Below are positions 25,427-36,155 of a DNA stretch of 64,000 nt, in pieces. The stretch comes from Stackebrandtia nassauensis DSM 44728 (lineage in GTDB: Bacteria > Actinomycetota > Actinomycetes > Mycobacteriales > Micromonosporaceae). The stretch is taken from NCBI RefSeq assembly GCF_000024545.1, contig NC_013947.1, forward strand, positions 6,448,001 through 6,512,000, written 5' to 3'. A program made the translations under genes and the position numbers. A model generated the notes under the pieces. The model had not been told where the DNA came from. It saw only the letters and a program-made list of their open reading frames with translations, and ran no database searches. Position 1 is the first letter of the stretch; each line of letters begins with the position of its first letter.

Positions 25427-27154
25427 ATGACGCATCCACTGCTCGCCAAGCACCGAGACACCCTCGACAACGCGCTGGCCGCGATCGCGGACCGCGGCTA
25501 CTTCTCGATCTATCCCGAGTCGCCGAGTCCCCGCGTCTACGGCGAAACCGCCGCCGATGACGGCAAGGCGGCCTTCACGGCGCTGCTGGGGCAGCGTTTC
25601 GACATCGACCAGCCTGGCGTCCGCGACCACGTCGCGACCGAGGACAGCCCCTTCGGGATCGACCTGGGGGTCGAGTACCCGCGCACCGAGCCGGGCGCGC
25701 TCATCGACGCCGCGACCGCCGCCTGGCCGAGCTGGCGCGACGCCGATCCGGCCACCCGCGCCGGGGTCTGCATCGAGATCCTGGAGCGCATCCACAAAGA
25801 CGTGTTCACCATGGCCAACGCGGTGCACGCCACCACCGGCCAGCCGTTCGTGATGGCCTTCCAGGCCGGTGGCCCGCACGCCCTGGACCGGGGCCTGGAG
25901 GGCGTCGCCTACGGCTACTTCGAGCAGACCCGCACCCCCGCCACCTCCTACTGGGAGAAACCGGCCGGCAAGGGCCAGGTGCTGGCGATGGAGAAGACCT
26001 TTACGGTCGTGCCGCGCGGCGTCGCGCTCGTCGTCGCCTGCGCCACCTTCCCGACCTGGAACTCCTACCCGGGGCTGTTCGCGTCGCTGGTCACCGGCAA
26101 CCCGGTGATCGTCAAGCCGCACCCGAACGCGGTGCTGCCGCTGGCGCTGACCGTGCGGCACGCCCGCGAGGTGCTGGCCGAGGCCGGGTTCGACCCGAAC
26201 CTGGTGACGCTGGCCGCCGAGCGGCCCGACGACCGGATCGCCGCGAGCCTCGCCACCGACCCGCGAGTGCGCATTGTGGACTTCACCGGTTCCACGTCCT
26301 TCGGGACCTGGCTGGAGGACAACGCCCGCCACGCGGCCGTCTACACCGAGAAGGCCGGGGTCAACACCGTCGTCATCGACTCGACCGAGGACTTCAAGGG
26401 GCTGTGCCGCAACCTGGCCTTCACCCTGTGCCTCTACAGCGGACAGATGTGCACGACGACGCAGGCGATCTTCCTGCCGTCCGACGGCATCGACACCCCC
26501 GAGGGCCACCTGTCCGCCGACGAGGTGATCGCGGGAATCGCCGGCGCGGTGGAGAAGCTCACCGGCGACGACGCCAAGGCCGTCGAGCTGATCGGCGCCG
26601 TCTCGGCCGGGGTCGCCGACCGGGTGGGCGACGCGGCCGGACTCGGCGAGGTCGTGCTGGCCTCCCGCGCCATCACGCATCCGTCCTATCCGGACGCCCG
26701 GGTGCGGACTCCGCTGCTGCTCAAGGTGACCGCCGAGGCCCGCAAGTCCTACGGCACCGAGTGCTTCGGCCCGATCGCCTTCTTCGTCACCACCTCGGGC
26801 ACCGCCGAGAGCCTGAACCTGGTGCGCGAGGTCGTCACCGAGCAGGGCGCGCTGACCATGGGTGTCTACTCCACCGACGACGCGGTGCTGGACGCCACCG
26901 AGCAGGTCTCGCGCGACGTAGCGGTCCACCTGTCGCGCAACCTGTACGGCGGCGTGTTCGTCAACCAGACCGCCGCGTTCTCGGACTTCCACGCCTCGGG
27001 AGGCAACCCGGCCGCCAACGCCAGCCTCGTCGACGGCGCCTATGTGTCCGGACGGTTCCGGGTGATCGAGTCGCGGCGGCACGTGCCGCCGCGCGCCAAC
27101 TCGTTATCCCGCACACGGGAAAGAACGATTTCACCGCTGGTTGTGCTGGTGTAG
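25427..27154 (+). CDS. paaN: phenylacetate degradation aldehyde dehydrogenase-family protein PaaN
   Basis: A 575-residue NAD(P)-dependent aldehyde dehydrogenase-fold protein matching PaaN, the ring-opening-step enzyme of the phenylacetate pathway. Recognised blocks are [18 protein letters not shown] at the N-terminus, [39 protein letters not shown], the nucleotide loop DFTGSTSFG, and [10 protein letters not shown] with the catalytic Cys342. No other paa gene is in the window, so it is an isolated member. The C-terminus carries about 20 extra residues ([14 protein letters not shown]) running toward the cold-shock leader. No ribosome site precedes the ATG. Confidence 0.87.
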   Translation: MTHPLLAKHRDTLDNALAAIADRGYFSIYPESPSPRVYGETAADDGKAAFTALLGQRFDIDQPGVRDHVATEDSPFGIDLGVEYPRTEPGALIDAATAAWPSWRDADPATRAGVCIEILERIHKDVFTMANAVHATTGQPFVMAFQAGGPHALDRGLEGVAYGYFEQTRTPATSYWEKPAGKGQVLAMEKTFTVVPRGVALVVACATFPTWNSYPGLFASLVTGNPVIVKPHPNAVLPLALTVRHAREVLAEAGFDPNLVTLAAERPDDRIAASLATDPRVRIVDFTGSTSFGTWLEDNARHAAVYTEKAGVNTVVIDSTEDFKGLCRNLAFTLCLYSGQMCTTTQAIFLPSDGIDTPEGHLSADEVIAGIAGAVEKLTGDDAKAVELIGAVSAGVADRVGDAAGLGEVVLASRAITHPSYPDARVRTPLLLKVTAEARKSYGTECFGPIAFFVTTSGTAESLNLVREVVTEQGALTMGVYSTDDAVLDATEQVSRDVAVHLSRNLYGGVFVNQTAAFSDFHASGGNPAANASLVDGAYVSGRFRVIESRRHVPPRANSLSRTRERTISPLVVLV

Positions 27155-27215
27155 CCTCCTTTTCCGTCGGCCGCGCGCCCGCGAGGCCGGAGTACGCACA
27201 GTGAGAAGGAAGTAC

Positions 27216-27416
27216 ATGGCACAAGGCTCCGTCAAGTGGTTCAACGCCGAGAAGGGTTACGGCTTCCTGGCCGTGGACGGCGGCGAGGACGTCTTCGTCC
27301 ACTTCTCGGCAATCCAGGCGGACGGATACCGTTCGCTGGAAGACGGTCAGCGCGTGGAGTTCGACATCGCCCAGGGCCAGAAAGGCCCGCAGGCGGAGAA
27401 CGTGCGCATCGTCTGA
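27216..27416 (+). CDS. cspA: cold-shock protein
   Basis: A 66-residue single-domain nucleic-acid chaperone. RNP1 is KGYGFLAV and RNP2 is DVFVHF, on the standard five-strand barrel ([17 protein letters not shown]). The ATG at 27216 has GAGAAGGAAG upstream. It is monocistronic, with a very strong terminator 35 bases after the stop. It binds single-stranded RNA or DNA in the cytoplasm; whether it is cold-induced cannot be told. Confidence 0.95.
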   Translation: MAQGSVKWFNAEKGYGFLAVDGGEDVFVHFSAIQADGYRSLEDGQRVEFDIAQGQKGPQAENVRIV

Positions 27417-27450
27417 GACGTCGGACGGCGCGAGTCAGCGCAAAACCAGG

Positions 27451-27482
27451 ATGGGTACCTTGTGTGTTCACAAGGTACCCAT
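27451..27482 (+). terminator. terminator after cold-shock gene
   Basis: A perfect 14-bp stem (ATGGGTACCTTGTG at 27451-27464 with its complement at 27469-27482), loop TGTT, followed by TCTCTTC. Confidence 0.85.
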
Positions 27483-27505
27483 TCTCTTCGTCTGGAGCAG
27501 GTGCG

Positions 27506-28402
27506 ATGAGCGAGGCCCACAGCGACACGACCGTCCCGCCCTCATCGGATCCGTTGGTGCCCAGGGATTTCAACGAGTGGACCCTCAACGTCTACGGGAT
27601 CTTCAAACGCAGCGGCTACCGGATCATGGGCATCGTCCTACTGTGGAGCATCATTCCGGTCGTCGCCGGGGTCTGGACGTCGAGTCAGCTGCTGCGCATC
27701 ACCGACCGGCTCAACAAGGCACTGCCCGCCGACCAGACCACGCTGACGCCCGCGCAGACCGAAACCATGTGGGCCCACGTCACCGAGGCGCTGAGCTGGT
27801 CGGGCATCGCGGTCGCGGTGTCGCTGGCGCTGTCGTACTTCACCGCCGCCGGGTGGGCCGCCGCGCTGCGGGTGGCCGTCACCGACGCCGCGGGCAAACC
27901 CATCGGCTTCGGCGAGGCGATGGCCTACGGCGCCCGCAAGGGCCTGTCCATGTGGGGCTGGTACCTGCTGGTCTCGCTGTGCGCCATGGTCGGCGCCTGC
28001 CTGTGCGTGCTGCCCGGCCTGTACATGGCGGTGGCGTTCGCGCTGTTCGCGCCGGTGGTGGTCCTCGAGGGCGGGATGGCCATGGCCCGGTCGTTCCGGT
28101 TGGTGCACAACGCTTTCGGGAAGATGCTCGGCCGGATCGCGCTCAGCTTCGCCGGGGTCCTGTCGGTCGGGCTGGTCCTGTACGTCCTCCAGCTCCTCAT
28201 CGCCGGGTTCGGACTCGGCAGCGACGGGATGTCGCCGTCCTCGCCGCTGGACCTGTTCGCCGACGGGGTGTTCGCGCTCGCCAGCGCCGTGCTGACGGCC
28301 GTGATCCTCATCTCCGGTCTCCTCGTCACCTACGCGGAGGCACGGGCCCGCGAAGACGGCTCCGCCACCACCGTTGAGCTGCTGGAGCGGTCGCCGTCCT
28401 GA
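27506..28402 (+). CDS. polytopic membrane protein of unknown function
   Basis: A 298-residue integral membrane protein with about six helices: IMGIVLLWSIIPVVAGVW, WSGIAVAVSLALSYFTAAGWAAAL, LLVSLCAMVGACLCVLPGLYMAVAFALFAPVVVL, then IALSFAGVLSVGLVLYVL and a last pair near 255-280. The block LPGLYMAVAFALFAPVVVLEGGMAMARSFRLVHNAF resembles the repeated membrane domain of glycerophosphodiester phosphodiesterase-associated and DUF-type proteins in which a Pro-Gly turn precedes a SARRL-like motif. No catalytic residue is apparent. GGAG precedes the ATG. Confidence 0.65.
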   Translation: MSEAHSDTTVPPSSDPLVPRDFNEWTLNVYGIFKRSGYRIMGIVLLWSIIPVVAGVWTSSQLLRITDRLNKALPADQTTLTPAQTETMWAHVTEALSWSGIAVAVSLALSYFTAAGWAAALRVAVTDAAGKPIGFGEAMAYGARKGLSMWGWYLLVSLCAMVGACLCVLPGLYMAVAFALFAPVVVLEGGMAMARSFRLVHNAFGKMLGRIALSFAGVLSVGLVLYVLQLLIAGFGLGSDGMSPSSPLDLFADGVFALASAVLTAVILISGLLVTYAEARAREDGSATTVELLERSPS

Positions 28403-28423
28403 GCAGTGCCGACCCCACCCGGT

Positions 28424-28450
28424 TTGGCACTCTCGGCCCGAGAGTGCTAT
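28424..28450 (+). promoter_or_regulatory. CIRCE element 1 (HrcA operator) overlapping the groEL promoter
   Basis: TTGGCACTC, nine bases, then GAGTGCTAT: the HrcA-binding CIRCE inverted repeat with one mismatch. TTGGCA (28424-28429), 18 bases and TATACC (28448-28453) form the promoter, so HrcA would block RNA polymerase directly. Confidence 0.9.
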
Positions 28451-28458
28451 ACCTGTCA

Positions 28459-28485
28459 TTGGCACTCGCAATCGCTGAGTGCCAA
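28459..28485 (+). promoter_or_regulatory. CIRCE element 2 (HrcA operator)
   Basis: TTGGCACTC, nine bases, GAGTGCCAA: a perfect CIRCE inverted repeat located at the expected transcription start, so it would also form a hairpin at the 5' end of the mRNA. Confidence 0.93.
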
Positions 28486-28548
28486 CCGCCGGGGTGGTGG
28501 GGCCTCCCGCCAGGAGGCCAGGTCGTCGCGGGCCGCCCGCCCGGCTAA

Positions 28549-30219
<1,671 letters not shown>

Positions 30220-30240
30220 TCGCTCGTCCTTAAACGACGG

Positions 30241-30282
30241 ATCCGTCCCGCTTCCACTGGTGTGGAGGCGGGACGGATTTTT
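30241..30282 (+). terminator. groEL terminator
   Basis: A 16-bp stem with one wobble pair (30241-30256 with 30263-30278), loop CTGGTG, followed by five T residues. Confidence 0.9.
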
Positions 30283-30298
30283 GTGGCCCCTGTCGTGA

Positions 30299-30389
30299 GA
30301 GCTCATAACTGTGTCGTCTTCCGTCGCGAGCGGCCTCCAGGCGCCGCCTGGTGGGCGCGCAGCAGGAAATGCGGCACAGTTATGAGCTC
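30299..30389. repeat. structured repeat element, short copy, inside a 15-bp palindrome
   Basis: The perfect outer arms GAGCTCATAACTGTG (30299-30313) and its complement (30375-30389) enclose a core starting TTCCGTCGCGAGCGGCCT (30319) and ending GCCTGGTGGGCGCGCAGCAG (to 30365). Compared with the long copy at 14629-14822 it lacks exactly 102 bases between two CCAGG direct repeats, which makes it an internal-deletion derivative. The outer arms share no sequence with those of the long copy. Confidence 0.65.
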
Positions 30390-30532
30390 AAAGTGGCCGG
30401 ATGTCACAACCGTGACCTAGGGTGGATGTTCTTCCGGTTATTGGCTGGGAACCTGCCCGGCAACCAGCTGGCGCGTGACCCACCTGTACGGCAGCCGACC
30501 CCACACCCCTTTCTCCCAGGGTGTGGGGTCGG
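30390..30532 (+). ncRNA. possible small RNA ending in a strong hairpin
   Basis: Between the repeat and the convergent gene lies a stretch without a convincing protein gene. It contains GTCAC-AACC-GTGAC (30403-30416) and a GGCTGGGAACCTGCCCGGC segment able to fold. It ends in a perfect 14-bp stem (30495-30508 with 30519-30532). A short independent transcript is possible, but no known RNA family was recognised, and the end hairpin may simply terminate the convergent gene. Confidence 0.25.
30495..30532. terminator. terminator between groEL region and convergent sigma operon
   Basis: Perfect 14-bp stem, arm CCGACCCCACACCC, loop CTTTCTCCCA, followed on the plus strand by TTGGTTCTCC. It is placed to end the minus-strand sigma-partner gene and any plus-strand RNA. 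Confidence 0.65.
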
Positions 30533-30559
30533 TTGGTTCTCCTCAGGGGTGGGGGGTGG

Positions 30560-31726
30560 CTAGTCGGGGACGAAAGCCGACGGCAGCGACTCCTCCCCCA
30601 TCGGGGAGGAGGCCTCGTCGATGAGCTTGCCGTCGTAGTCGTAGAGCAGGTGGATGCCGTTGCCCTTGCCGTCGTCGCCTTCGAGGAGGAGTCGACCGGG
30701 AATGGCGAACACCGAGGGGCTGCCGGTGGGCAGGACACCGTTGTTGTCGGAGACCTCGATCTCCTCCTTGGCGCCGGTGTCGATGATGGCGTCGCAGTAG
30801 CCGTAGCGGCCAGCGGACATGTCCTCGGTGTAGCTCCCCGGTTCGGATTCGGTGCTGACGCACAGGAACCGGCCGTCGGGGGACACCGCGACCAGTTCGG
30901 TTATGTAGCGCCCGCTCTCCATCATGACCTTGGCGGCGCCCGTCGCCGTCCGTTCGCCGCTGCCGTTGGTGGCGTAGACCTCGACGGAGTCACCGGAAGC
31001 CTCGGTGGAGAAGACGAGGTCCTCGCCGTCGGCGTTGGTGGCCACCTGCGCGTCGCAGGGATTCTCCACCGGGAACGACGTGAACTCGCTGGTTTCGACG
31101 TCCACGAAACCGGTCCGGTCGCCGTCTCCGGCCGAGCCGCGGTCGACGAACAGCCGTTTGCTGTCGGGGGCCCACACCGGTTCGGCGCACAGGTCCTCGG
31201 CGGCGGAGTACTGGGCGACCTCGCCGGTGGCGTTGTCCGCGAAGGTGGCGACGAAGATCCGGTCGGTGACCTCCGGATCGCCACCGTCGTTGGACGGCGA
31301 CGTCATATAGCTGAAGTACTCGCCGTTGGGGGAGACGTTGCCGGTGGCGTAGTACTGGTCCTCGGTATCGATCGCGGTGAGGGGCTCCGCCACCTCGTCT
31401 CCCCCCGCCTGCCAGGAGACCACGGATTCAGGTTCGCCGTCCGGGTCCGACACCTGGTAGTAGGTCCCCGACAGCTTGTTCACGTCGGAGGTCGGCAGTT
31501 CGCCGTCGGCGACCTGGTGTTCGGTGCCGCCGTTGCCCATCCCGTGGGCCAGCACGCTGAACCCGAACAGGCCGCTGCCGGTCAACAACAGCGCCGTGAT
31601 GGACGCCAGGATCGCGTTGCGCCTGCCGATGCGCTTCGACTGCGCGACGGCGCGCTCGTGGACCCTGGTCGGCTGCACCTCGTCGGCCATGTCGGTGAGG
31701 AGGTCCTTGAGTTGCTTTGTCGTCAT
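30560..31726 (-). CDS. membrane-anchored beta-propeller protein, partner of SigE-family sigma factor
   Basis: A 388-residue protein with a short cytoplasmic N-terminus (LKDLLTDMADEVQPTRVHERAV), one transmembrane helix (about 36-60) and a large extracytoplasmic domain with TolB/WD40-like blades (VSPNGEYFSYMTS, WAPDSKRLFVDRG, AVSPDGRFLCVST). Its ATG overlaps the sigma gene stop as ATGA, so translation is coupled. The layout suggests a membrane sensor or anti-sigma factor holding the sigma at the membrane. The N-terminal segment has no zinc-type anti-sigma motif but is similar to that of the partner in the second module (32366-32974). Confidence 0.7.
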   Translation of the reverse strand: MTTKQLKDLLTDMADEVQPTRVHERAVAQSKRIGRRNAILASITALLLTGSGLFGFSVLAHGMGNGGTEHQVADGELPTSDVNKLSGTYYQVSDPDGEPESVVSWQAGGDEVAEPLTAIDTEDQYYATGNVSPNGEYFSYMTSPSNDGGDPEVTDRIFVATFADNATGEVAQYSAAEDLCAEPVWAPDSKRLFVDRGSAGDGDRTGFVDVETSEFTSFPVENPCDAQVATNADGEDLVFSTEASGDSVEVYATNGSGERTATGAAKVMMESGRYITELVAVSPDGRFLCVSTESEPGSYTEDMSAGRYGYCDAIIDTGAKEEIEVSDNNGVLPTGSPSVFAIPGRLLLEGDDGKGNGIHLLYDYDGKLIDEASSPMGEESLPSAFVPD

Positions 31727-32235
31727 GCCAGCTCTCCGTTGGTCAGTTCGACGAGGTCGGGCAGCACGGATCGGAGTTTGTTGAGGGCGCGGAAGGCCTG
31801 GGTCTTGACCGTTCCCTCCGCGCAGCCGAGGATCTCGGCGGTCTGGGTGACGGAGCGGTCCTCGAAGTACCGCAGCACGATGACGGCGCGTTGCCGGGGG
31901 GCGAGCTGGAACAGCGCCGCGCGCAGGCTCAGTCGCAGGTCGACGTCGTGGGTGGAGTCGGCGAAGGCGGTCTCGACGGGGGTCTCGGTGAAGCTCTCGG
32001 CGACTTTGCGACGCCGCCACCACGACACCTGGAGGTGGTACATGATCTTGCGAGTGTAGGCGTGGGCGTTGCCGGAGTGTTCCAGGCGTTTCCACGCCCG
32101 GTGGGTGCGCGCCAGGGCCGACTGCACCAGGTCTTCGGCGAGGTGCTGGTCCCCCGTGAGCAGGTACGCCGACCGCAGCAGCGCCGGGGTACACGCGATC
32201 GCGAACTCCTCGAAGTCCGACCGGTGTCGGGTCAT
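31723..32235 (-). CDS. SigE-family ECF RNA polymerase sigma factor (module 1)
   Basis: A 170-residue sigma factor with region 2 (LLRSAYLLTGDQHLAEDLVQSALARTHRAW) and region 4 (LAPRQRAVIVLRYFEDRSVTQTAEILGCAEGTVKTQAFRALNKLR). The SigE family is named for Streptomyces members that respond to envelope stress. GAGGAGAG precedes the ATG. Upstream lies a CAACC...CGTCT promoter like that of the second sigma gene, suggesting auto- or cross-regulation. It forms an ATGA-coupled operon with a membrane beta-propeller partner. Confidence 0.88.
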   Translation of the reverse strand: MTRHRSDFEEFAIACTPALLRSAYLLTGDQHLAEDLVQSALARTHRAWKRLEHSGNAHAYTRKIMYHLQVSWWRRRKVAESFTETPVETAFADSTHDVDLRLSLRAALFQLAPRQRAVIVLRYFEDRSVTQTAEILGCAEGTVKTQAFRALNKLRSVLPDLVELTNGELA

Positions 32236-32264
32236 GGGCTCTCCTCAGGACATGTCACCGTCGT

Positions 32265-32291
32265 AGACGCCCGCGAGGGCGGCTGAGGTTG
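32265..32291 (-). promoter_or_regulatory. ECF-type promoter of sigma module 1
   Basis: On the minus strand CAACC (32291-32287), a 17-base spacer and CGTCT (32269-32265), followed by GGTGACA. The same elements occur at 33549-33524 ahead of module 2 with a 16-base spacer. Confidence 0.6.
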
Positions 32292-32313
32292 ACACGGCGA
32301 CCTGACAAATTGA

Positions 32314-32342
32314 AGCGGACGACGCCGGTGGCGCCGTCCGCT
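32314..32342 (-). terminator. terminator after sigma-partner gene of module 2
   Basis: AGCGGACG pairs with CGTCCGCT, with an inner CGCC/GGCG stem after one mismatch and a three-base loop. On the minus strand TCAATTTG follows. It separates the two sigma modules. Confidence 0.5.
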
Positions 32343-32365
32343 GTTCGTGCCAATCTCGTGGGCCG

Positions 32366-32974
32366 TTATGGCGTGTCCGTGGTGACCTCGCCGGTCGAGG
32401 TGGGTTCGTCGGAGCTCGAGGAGGTGGGCTCATCGGAGCTTGAGGAGCTCGGCTCGTCGGTGCTCGACGAGCTCGGTTCGTCGGCGCTCGACGAGCTGGG
32501 CTCTTCGGTCGTCGTCTCGGTGGAGCTGGGCTCGTCCGACGGCTCGCAGCTGGGTTCGTCGGACTGCGAGGGCTCGTCGGTGGCCGAGGAGCTGGGCTCT
32601 TCGGTCATCGTCGGCAGATCGGAACCCGAGTCGCTCGGATCGTCCGACGGCGTCACGGTGTTGTCGGATCCGTCGGTGGTCGAGGAACTGGGTTCGTCGC
32701 TGTAGGGCCCACCGGTGGGGTCGGTCTGGTCGTCGGTCGGGGTCTCGGTGGCGCAGTCGTCGCCACCGTCGGTGGGCTGGCTCACCGAGCCGGTGGGCAA
32801 CAGGCTCACCGCCCCGGCGACTCCGCCGCCCATCAGCGCGACGACGACGGCGGTGCCCAGCACCATCCGGCGCATGCCGAGCCGCCGCGCTCCCACGTAG
32901 GCGCGTTCTGTCATATCGACGGCTTTCGCTTCCTTGGTCAAATCGGTCAGCTCTTTTCCGATGTCGTCGTTCAT
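32366..32974 (-). CDS. membrane protein with acidic Ser-rich stalk, partner of second sigma factor
   Basis: A 202-residue protein: a cytoplasmic N-terminus (LTDLTKEAKAVDMTERAYVGARRLGMRR), one helix (about 36-58), then an external domain that is almost entirely Ser, Glu, Asp, Pro and Thr. The last 90 residues repeat DEPSSSS-type units. The N-terminus and helix match the layout of the module 1 partner, but the beta-propeller is replaced by the low-complexity stalk. Its ATG overlaps the sigma stop (ATGA). The stalk could reach into the cell wall as a sensor or be a glycosylated spacer. Anti-sigma activity is inferred from position only. Confidence 0.65.
   Translation of the reverse strand: MNDDIGKELTDLTKEAKAVDMTERAYVGARRLGMRRMVLGTAVVVALMGGGVAGAVSLLPTGSVSQPTDGGDDCATETPTDDQTDPTGGPYSDEPSSSTTDGSDNTVTPSDDPSDSGSDLPTMTEEPSSSATDEPSQSDEPSCEPSDEPSSTETTTEEPSSSSADEPSSSSTDEPSSSSSDEPTSSSSDEPTSTGEVTTDTP
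32396..32630 (-). repeat. degenerate in-gene repeats coding DEPSSSS units
   Basis: Repeats of TCGTCGGAGCTCGAGGAG-like units, coding Asp-Glu-Pro-Ser runs in the stalk of the module 2 membrane protein. Such runs are prone to length change by slippage. Confidence 0.6.
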
Positions 32975-33495
32975 GTCCATGCCCTTCGCAGTTCCCGCAG
33001 CTGTGGTGCCCGATCGCGCAGCAACGTCAGAGCCTTCGCGGTTTGGCTCTTGACGGTGCCGGGGCTGCACTCCAGGACGTCGGCGGTCTCGGCGACGCTG
33101 AGGTCCTCGTAGAACCGCAGCACCAGTACGGCGCGTTGTTTCGGGGTGAGCCGCCGCAGTACCGACTTGAGGGCGAGCCGCCGCAGCACGTCGTCCGCGC
33201 CGTCCGCCACGATCTCCTGTGGATGGAGCAGTTTGTTGGCCCGGCGTTCGCGCGCTCGGCGCCGCCACCAGCCCACCTGTAGGTGGTACATGGTCTTGCG
33301 GGTGTACGCCTCCGCGTTGTCCTCGCGTTCGAGCCGCGACCAGGCGCGCAGGGTGCGCGCCAGCGCCGACTGCACCAGGTCCTCGGCCTGGTGCTGGTCG
33401 CCGCCCGTCAACAGGAAAGCGGCCCGCAGCAGCGACGCGCTGCGGGCGCGCACGAACTCGTCGAACCTGGGGTTCGGCGGGGGGCGTTGGTACAT
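32971..33495 (-). CDS. SigE-family ECF RNA polymerase sigma factor (module 2)
   Basis: A 174-residue paralogue of the module 1 sigma. Region 2 is LLRAAFLLTGGDQHQAEDLVQSALARTLRAW and region 4 is LTPKQRAVLVLRFYEDLSVAETADVLECSPGTVKSQTAKALTLLR. AAGGAG precedes the ATG with six-base spacing. It is followed by its membrane partner through an ATGA overlap. Both its own promoter and that of module 1 carry CAACC and CGTCT, so the two sigmas may recognise the same promoters. Confidence 0.88.
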   Translation of the reverse strand: MYQRPPPNPRFDEFVRARSASLLRAAFLLTGGDQHQAEDLVQSALARTLRAWSRLEREDNAEAYTRKTMYHLQVGWWRRRARERRANKLLHPQEIVADGADDVLRRLALKSVLRRLTPKQRAVLVLRFYEDLSVAETADVLECSPGTVKSQTAKALTLLRDRAPQLRELRRAWT

Positions 33496-33523
33496 GAACG
33501 CTCCTTTTCGTTGTCACCCACCC

Positions 33524-33549
33524 AGACGCCCGGGGTGGCGGGGAGGTTG
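33524..33549 (-). promoter_or_regulatory. ECF-type promoter of sigma module 2
   Basis: On the minus strand CAACC (33549-33545), a 16-base spacer and CGTCT (33528-33524), then GGTGACA. The context GGGCGTCT and the distance to the ribosome site match the module 1 promoter. A TTGACG with housekeeping-like spacing lies further upstream. Confidence 0.6.
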
Positions 33550-33629
33550 TCGCTGCTGACATTTACGACATTTCAGACAGAGCTTCCGTCAACTTAATTA
33601 AGAGTTTCGTGCCCTGCAAAGATCATGGA

Positions 33630-34310
33630 ATGCCTACTCCGTTGCTGGAAGTTATCGCACTCGACGCGGCCGACGCCCGCGCCGCCGCCGCGGGCGGAGC
33701 CGACCGGCTCGAACTGGTCACCAACATGGCCGCCGACGGACTGACCCCCTCGCTGCGCACCGTCGCCGCGATCCGCGCCGTCTGCGACATCCAGCTGCGG
33801 GTCATGCTGCGACTGCGCGAGGACTTCGCCCCCACCGACCTCGACGAACTCGCCCGTCTCGCCACCAAACTGGCCGAGGCCGGTGCCGACGGCTTCGTGC
33901 TCGGCTTCCTCGGCGCCGACGGCACCATCGACCTCGACTCCACCCGCCAGCTCGCCCGGGCGGTCGGGCTGCCCTGGACCTGCCACCGTGTCGTCGACCA
34001 CACCCGCGACCACGCCGAGGCCATGGCGGCCGTCCGGTCGCTGCCCGGCTTGGACCAGGTGCTCACCGCGGGCCACCCCGACGGTGTTTCGTCCGGAATG
34101 GACAATCTGCGGGCGGCCGTCTCGCTGGTCCCCGTCATGGCGGGGGGCGGACTGCGGCCGTCCCAGGTCCCGATCCTGCGCGACTGCGGCGTCAACGCGT
34201 TCCACATCGGATCGGCGGCCCGCCCCAACTGGGCCTCCCCCGTCTCGGCCCGTCAGGTGGCCAAGTGGCGGGAACTCGTCAATGACTGTGATACGACAGT
34301 TACCAGCTGA
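33630..34310 (+). CDS. cutC: CutC-family protein
   Basis: A 226-residue TIM-barrel protein of the CutC family, first linked to copper homeostasis; the true biochemical role is disputed. Recognised segments are [25 protein letters not shown] at the N-terminus, [25 protein letters not shown] and [13 protein letters not shown]. Length is close to the family norm. The ATG at 33630 begins the conserved N-terminus; a GTG at 33609 would add seven residues. No ribosome site is evident. It is divergent from the sigma module 2 operon, with TTAATTAA in the space between. Confidence 0.85.
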   Translation: MPTPLLEVIALDAADARAAAAGGADRLELVTNMAADGLTPSLRTVAAIRAVCDIQLRVMLRLREDFAPTDLDELARLATKLAEAGADGFVLGFLGADGTIDLDSTRQLARAVGLPWTCHRVVDHTRDHAEAMAAVRSLPGLDQVLTAGHPDGVSSGMDNLRAAVSLVPVMAGGGLRPSQVPILRDCGVNAFHIGSAARPNWASPVSARQVAKWRELVNDCDTTVTS

Positions 34311-34354
34311 CACCCCGACAGCAAAACCGGTTAACAAAACGTAGGCTGCGAATC

Positions 34355-35563
<1,209 letters not shown>

Positions 35564-35573
35564 CAACCGTTGG

Positions 35574-35972
35574 CTAGCCGCGTCGCCACACCTCGTGCAG
35601 ACCGTAGGAGTCCTCGAAGACGTGGTGGCGAACGATCTTGCCGTCGCGAACCGTCAACCGCAGCGCGAACGGTGACTCGTACGGCTTGTCGACGGCGTTG
35701 ACGTTGACACGGACCCGCCCGAACACGGCGGCCTCCTCGCCGTCGACGAGCATGGCGTCGACCTCGGTACCGGTGTCGGTGATGCCCTTGAAGAGCAGGC
35801 CGAAGAACTCGGCGGCGCCGGACGGACCGGTATAGCTGCCCAGCCACGGAATGCCCGGGTCGCCGAAGGCGTGGAAGTCGGCGTCGTCGGCGATCAGGGT
35901 GAGCAGGCCGTCGATGTCGTTCTTGGCGCGGAAGCCGAAGAACGCTTCGACGACGGAGCGGGTGTCGGTCAT
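35574..35972 (-). CDS. SnoaL-like / NTF2-fold protein
   Basis: A 132-residue protein with the NTF2-like cone fold seen in ketosteroid isomerase and SnoaL-like proteins (VVEAFFGFRAKNDIDGLLTLIADDADFHAFGDPG, then alternating beta strands to the end). Substrate unknown. The -10 hexamer TAGCAT (35984-35979) lies six bases before the ATG, so the transcript is probably leaderless; that hexamer overlaps the stop codon of the small gene upstream. Confidence 0.75.
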   Translation of the reverse strand: MTDTRSVVEAFFGFRAKNDIDGLLTLIADDADFHAFGDPGIPWLGSYTGPSGAAEFFGLLFKGITDTGTEVDAMLVDGEEAAVFGRVRVNVNAVDKPYESPFALRLTVRDGKIVRHHVFEDSYGLHEVWRRG

Positions 35973-35981
35973 GCCCCGATG

Positions 35982-36155
35982 CTAGCGAGCCCCACGATCG
36001 CGTTCCCGCAGCTTTCGGGCTGGTGAGCAGGGCCACTCGACGGTGTGGCCCTTCTCGGCGGTGCAGTGGGCGCAGGTCTTGCCGTTCCATGCGTTGGGGC
36101 CGTGGGGTCCGTAGTCCTCACCGTTGTCGAACGCGTTGCGGTAGATGGTGTTCAT
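35982..36155 (-). CDS. 57-residue protein with CxxC and His/Cys, possible zinc ribbon
   Basis: A small protein MNTIYRNAFDNGEDYG... with Cys28, Cys31, His37 and Cys43 (KTCAHCTAEKGHTVEWPC), a spacing that could bind one zinc ion. The C-terminus is very basic (RKLRERDRGAR). GGGAG with six-base spacing precedes the ATG, which strongly supports the start. No family recognised. Confidence 0.6.
   Translation of the reverse strand: MNTIYRNAFDNGEDYGPHGPNAWNGKTCAHCTAEKGHTVEWPCSPARKLRERDRGAR

Noticed and set aside
30403-30490. SAM- or cobalamin-type riboswitch
   Set aside because: Some short matches (GGCAACC-like) were seen, but the required helices and core were not, and no metabolic gene follows.
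31727-32194. Upstream extension of the beta-propeller partner gene through the sigma gene
   Set aside because: The extension is an off-frame reading of the sigma factor; the ATGA overlap gives the natural start at 31726.
32396-32630. CRISPR-like repeats
   Set aside because: They are degenerate coding repeats of a Ser/Glu/Asp/Pro stalk, not identical repeats with unique spacers.
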